Assembly (NCBI GenBank): GCA_947382625.1
Contig: CANDAG010000017.1
Location: forward strand, 1-64,000
Origin: an uncultured Lachnospiraceae bacterium
GTDB lineage: Bacteria > Bacillota > Clostridia > Lachnospirales > Lachnospiraceae
Direction of reading: 5' to 3'
DNA: 64,000 nucleotides
In this document: positions 61,361 to 64,000 of the stretch, piece by piece
Position numbering within the stretch: the stretch's first letter is position 1
Layout of the letters: each line of letters opens with the position of its first letter
The notes under the pieces: generated by a model
Seen by the model: the letters and a program-made list of their open reading frames with translations, nothing else
Databases searched by the model: none
What the model was told of the DNA's origin: nothing
Program-made: the position numbers and the translations under genes

Positions 61361-62581
61361 ATGGAAGAGAGGATCATAGACAGGATTATGCTCCGAAAGG
61401 TGAGGCTCGGAAAGATAAAGCTGCAGACGGTGGATCTTGCATTTGTTGCATGTCTGTTTGTTTTTGCCTTTTTGATCAGATGGAAGCTGATGCCGGTGGA
61501 GTCGGCAGATTACTGGGGATTTTTAAAAGGCTGGATGGAGCAGATCCGCAGTGAAGGCGGATTCCCCTCCCTCAGCCATCAGATATCCAACTATACATCC
61601 CCCTATATGTATCTTATGTGCCTGATCTCCTATATTACGGACAACGATCTGTATGGGCTGAAGCTTTTGTCAGTTGCCTTTGACTATCTTGGCAGCATTG
61701 CCATATTTCTGATCCTGTATCAGCTTAGCGGCAATCCCAGAAAATCAATCCTTGGAATGGCAGCCCTTCTTTTGTCGCCTACGGTGATATTAGACAGCGC
61801 TTACTGGTGTCAGTGCGATATGATCTATACAGCGTTTCTTCTGTTTGCACTGTATTTCCTTTTAAAAAATAACAGCTGCTATTGTCTTTTGCTTGTGGGT
61901 ATTTCCTTTGCATTTAAGCTGCAGGCAATATTTTTTGTTCCCTTTCTGCTGATCATGTGGCTGAAAAAAAGAACCGTCAGGCTTATAGATTTTTTGTGGA
62001 TACCTTCTATCTATGTTTTGAGCGCTTTGCCGGCCTGGGCTGCCGGACGGGATCTGAAGGAGCTTTTGCTGATCTATTTTGATCAGACGGAGACCTATCC
62101 ATGGGGGACGTTGGAGTATCCTAATGTTTATGCGCTTTTGGGAGAGGCCATGCCGGATATGCGCCATGCCGGGGAGGTGAGCGGGGCCGGAACCTTTATG
62201 GCGATCATACTTCTTGGCTGCCTGGCCTATTATCTTTATACCAAAAAAATAGAAATAACAGGCGATCTGATACTGACACTGGCATTGTTTACAGTGGCTC
62301 TTACCGTATATTCTCTGCCTCATATGCATGACAGGTACGGTTTTTTGATCGATCTGCTTGCCATTCCTTATGGGATCATGCGGGTCAGGAGACTGCCGGT
62401 GACCTGCGGCTTTATGCTGATATCGATCCTGACCTTTATGCCCTATCTGATCGCGGTACATATAGTGCCTCTGCAGTATCTGGCAATCGCACAGCTTCTG
62501 CTGATCGTCTATGTGGGCTATGATCTGTACAGGATGGTCCAAAAGCATACACTCCAGAATACAGAGGAAATAAGGCCATGA
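61361..62581 (+). CDS. GT-C-like polytopic glycosyltransferase
   Basis: 406 residues with about ten hydrophobic segments. The first extracytoplasmic loop carries VESADYWGFLKGW, with the acidic pair expected of GT-C enzymes, and DSAYWCQCDMIYTAFLLFALY (in part) is a feature of mannosyl- and dolichyl-type transferases. It probably moves a sugar from a lipid-phosphate donor outside the membrane. I prefer the ATG at 61361 (GGGAG 5 bases upstream) over the one at 61349. Its stop overlaps the next gene (ATGA). Confidence 0.8.
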   Translation: MEERIIDRIMLRKVRLGKIKLQTVDLAFVACLFVFAFLIRWKLMPVESADYWGFLKGWMEQIRSEGGFPSLSHQISNYTSPYMYLMCLISYITDNDLYGLKLLSVAFDYLGSIAIFLILYQLSGNPRKSILGMAALLLSPTVILDSAYWCQCDMIYTAFLLFALYFLLKNNSCYCLLLVGISFAFKLQAIFFVPFLLIMWLKKRTVRLIDFLWIPSIYVLSALPAWAAGRDLKELLLIYFDQTETYPWGTLEYPNVYALLGEAMPDMRHAGEVSGAGTFMAIILLGCLAYYLYTKKIEITGDLILTLALFTVALTVYSLPHMHDRYGFLIDLLAIPYGIMRVRRLPVTCGFMLISILTFMPYLIAVHIVPLQYLAIAQLLLIVYVGYDLYRMVQKHTLQNTEEIRP

Positions 62582-64000
62582 AGAGGAAAGGAGACTTAGC
62601 AGTATTTTGCAGATGTCTGCTGATATTCACAGCAGCTCTTCTGACGGAGCTCTTTGTGTTTAATTACAGGCACTGGGAGTCTCTGGGAAACAGGGAGATA
62701 CCTGCAGAGGCCCTTGAGGGGCAGATCCGGTTCGGGAGTGCATACCATCAGATGGAGGATCATACCTATTTGGTGACAGACGGCGGCCTGGAGATTGAAC
62801 TGGAGGGGATCTGCGAGAGCCTGAAGACAGCCTGCATTAAAATACAGGTGTTAAATTCCGAAGAGAAGGATTCTCCGGTCATCCTGCATCAGTCTGTGAC
62901 GGATGAATCTCACCGGCTCTATTATGATCTGCCGGAGCGGGAGCTGTGGGCGGCAGAGGACAGAAGCGCTTATATGACCTATCATCTCTATGGCAAATGT
63001 TCAAACCTGAAAATTGTCCCGGAGCTTTCTGCAGGTGAGCAGATTTCCTTCTTCATTTCACTGAATCCGGTGATCCCTTTGTTCTTTTCCTGGGAACGGG
63101 TGTTTTTTCTTCTTTTCTTTACAGGTCTGATCTGTCTTTTGAAGCCTTCCTCCAGACTGCACAGGATTCTTTATCTTAAGATCAGTGGAAAGAAAAGAAG
63201 TATACTGCTTTTTTCAATTTTCTTAATCCATGGGGTTTTGTTTTTCTGGCTTACGAACGTGAACCCTTATTTCCGGCAGGAGATAGGAGAAAATCAAAAG
63301 CAGTACCAGAAGCTGGCCGAAAGCCTGGCCTCCGGGAAGCTGTTTATCATGGAGGAGCCTTCGGAAACCCTCAAAAATATGGAAAATCCTTATGATTATG
63401 CCTGGCGGAATCAATTAATGACAGAGGCCGGGGAATGGTATCAGTGGGATTATGCCTATTACGAAGGAAAATACTATGTGTATTTCGGCGTGGTTCCGGC
63501 GGCGCTATTTTATCTGCCCTTCTATTTACTGACGGGGAAGCATCTGTCCAATCACACAGTGATCTTCCTGCTGTCGCTGTGCTTCCTTTCGGGCGTACTA
63601 GGGGTGATCCACGAGCTGATAAGGAAGTGGTTTCCCAGAGTCTCTCTGGGAGCCTGGTTTCTCGTTACAGAGCTTTTTCTTTTGGGAAGTAATGTTATTT
63701 ATATGACCAGGCGGCCGGATCTTTATACTGTTCCCATCCTTGCGGGGCTGTCCCTGGGAATGCTGGGGCTTTGGTGTTTTTTGCGGGGGATAAGAGGGAT
63801 GGGATTTTCCTGTGGTTATATAGCTGCAGGCTCCCTTTTGACGGCCGGGATCGCCGGCTGCAGGCCTCAGCTTTTGATCATCATTTTTCCGGTCATGATA
63901 CTTCTGGCAGAACATATGCTATTTAATTCTTCGGACAGGGGATTACATCATGCAAAAGGAGCTATAATTTCCTTTGCGCTTCCTGTGATTTCAGTGGCGC
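62578..64000 (+). CDS. Polytopic membrane protein, truncated by window end
   Basis: The frame from the ATG at 62578 is open to the window end (474 codons, no stop). An N-terminal membrane helix (about 8-22), a soluble region (about 25-150), then several hydrophobic segments from about 155. DYAYYEGKYYVYFGVVPAALFYLPFY (in part, near 290) is a pattern I associate with large bacterial membrane glycosyltransferase-like proteins. It begins inside the stop of the preceding gene, so the two are translationally coupled and likely act together on a cell-surface glycan. Confidence 0.8.
   Translation, partial: MKRKGDLAVFCRCLLIFTAALLTELFVFNYRHWESLGNREIPAEALEGQIRFGSAYHQMEDHTYLVTDGGLEIELEGICESLKTACIKIQVLNSEEKDSPVILHQSVTDESHRLYYDLPERELWAAEDRSAYMTYHLYGKCSNLKIVPELSAGEQISFFISLNPVIPLFFSWERVFFLLFFTGLICLLKPSSRLHRILYLKISGKKRSILLFSIFLIHGVLFFWLTNVNPYFRQEIGENQKQYQKLAESLASGKLFIMEEPSETLKNMENPYDYAWRNQLMTEAGEWYQWDYAYYEGKYYVYFGVVPAALFYLPFYLLTGKHLSNHTVIFLLSLCFLSGVLGVIHELIRKWFPRVSLGAWFLVTELFLLGSNVIYMTRRPDLYTVPILAGLSLGMLGLWCFLRGIRGMGFSCGYIAAGSLLTAGIAGCRPQLLIIIFPVMILLAEHMLFNSSDRGLHHAKGAIISFALPVISVA

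Overview
The window reads as a chromosomal contig from a gut-type Clostridia (Bacillota), most like the Lachnospiraceae. The signs are Shine-Dalgarno sites of AGGAGG type before nearly every gene, sigma-A-like promoters, Gram-positive lipoproteins with acidic linkers, many ABC sugar and peptide importers, YtrA-type GntR and RpiR regulators, and a mid-range base composition. No rRNA, tRNA, CRISPR array or prophage was seen. The first 48 bases are not genomic: they match an Illumina TruSeq index adapter, so the contig begins with a library artefact fused to a truncated gene.

Layout. 1-4.3 kb: a galactose-type mgl ABC importer (binding protein truncated by the adapter, ATPase, permease) followed by a small membrane-anchored InlB-B-repeat protein. 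4.4-7.4 kb: a GH127 beta-L-arabinofuranosidase divergent from an AraC regulator. 7.4-14.1 kb: a small unknown gene on the minus strand, then a compact plus-strand operon of a TerB-N/TerB-C protein, a BrxD-like (DUF2791) P-loop ATPase, an Lhr-like DEVH helicase and an UlaG-like metallohydrolase. This is the best candidate here for an uncharacterised DNA-processing or defence system. 14.2-20.7 kb: a minus-strand operon of an RND/MMPL exporter, a GLUG-repeat surface protein and a TetR regulator. 20.9-26.9 kb: housekeeping and small-molecule genes (RsmF-like methyltransferase, HPt protein, TPR lipoprotein, PyrF, a metallo-beta-lactamase-fold hydrolase, an AEC transporter, a tiny Cys-rich membrane protein).

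27-34.4 kb: a PhoP-type two-component system with a probable target lipoprotein sharing a TTTACATTTT motif, a flavodoxin-fold protein carrying an in-frame 18-bp tandem repeat, and a three-gene ABC-2 transporter. 34.4-37.4 kb: a 194-bp MITE-like element with terminal inverted repeats and an 8-bp target duplication, a FakA-fragment protein, an M3 peptidase and a small membrane protein. 37.4-45.3 kb: a complete oligopeptide importer (oppABCDF-like) with an enlarged OppC and a structured oppA-oppB gap. 45.4-53.1 kb: an amino-sugar locus (ABC binding protein divergent from nanE, two permeases, ROK kinase and RpiR regulator), with a convergent DUF4127 gene.

53.2-64 kb: an ECF sigma factor with a translationally coupled membrane partner, divergent from a ComB-like phosphatase and a lactonase; a coiled-coil protein with 21-bp repeats; a YtrA-type GntR regulator with its ABC exporter and a likely autoregulatory operator; and two overlapping polytopic membrane genes, the first a GT-C-like glycosyltransferase, the second running off the window. 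Most genes sit in tight operons with 1-30 bp overlaps or short gaps, and several convergent pairs are separated by strong hairpins. All functions are inferred from sequence motifs read by eye; no database search was run.
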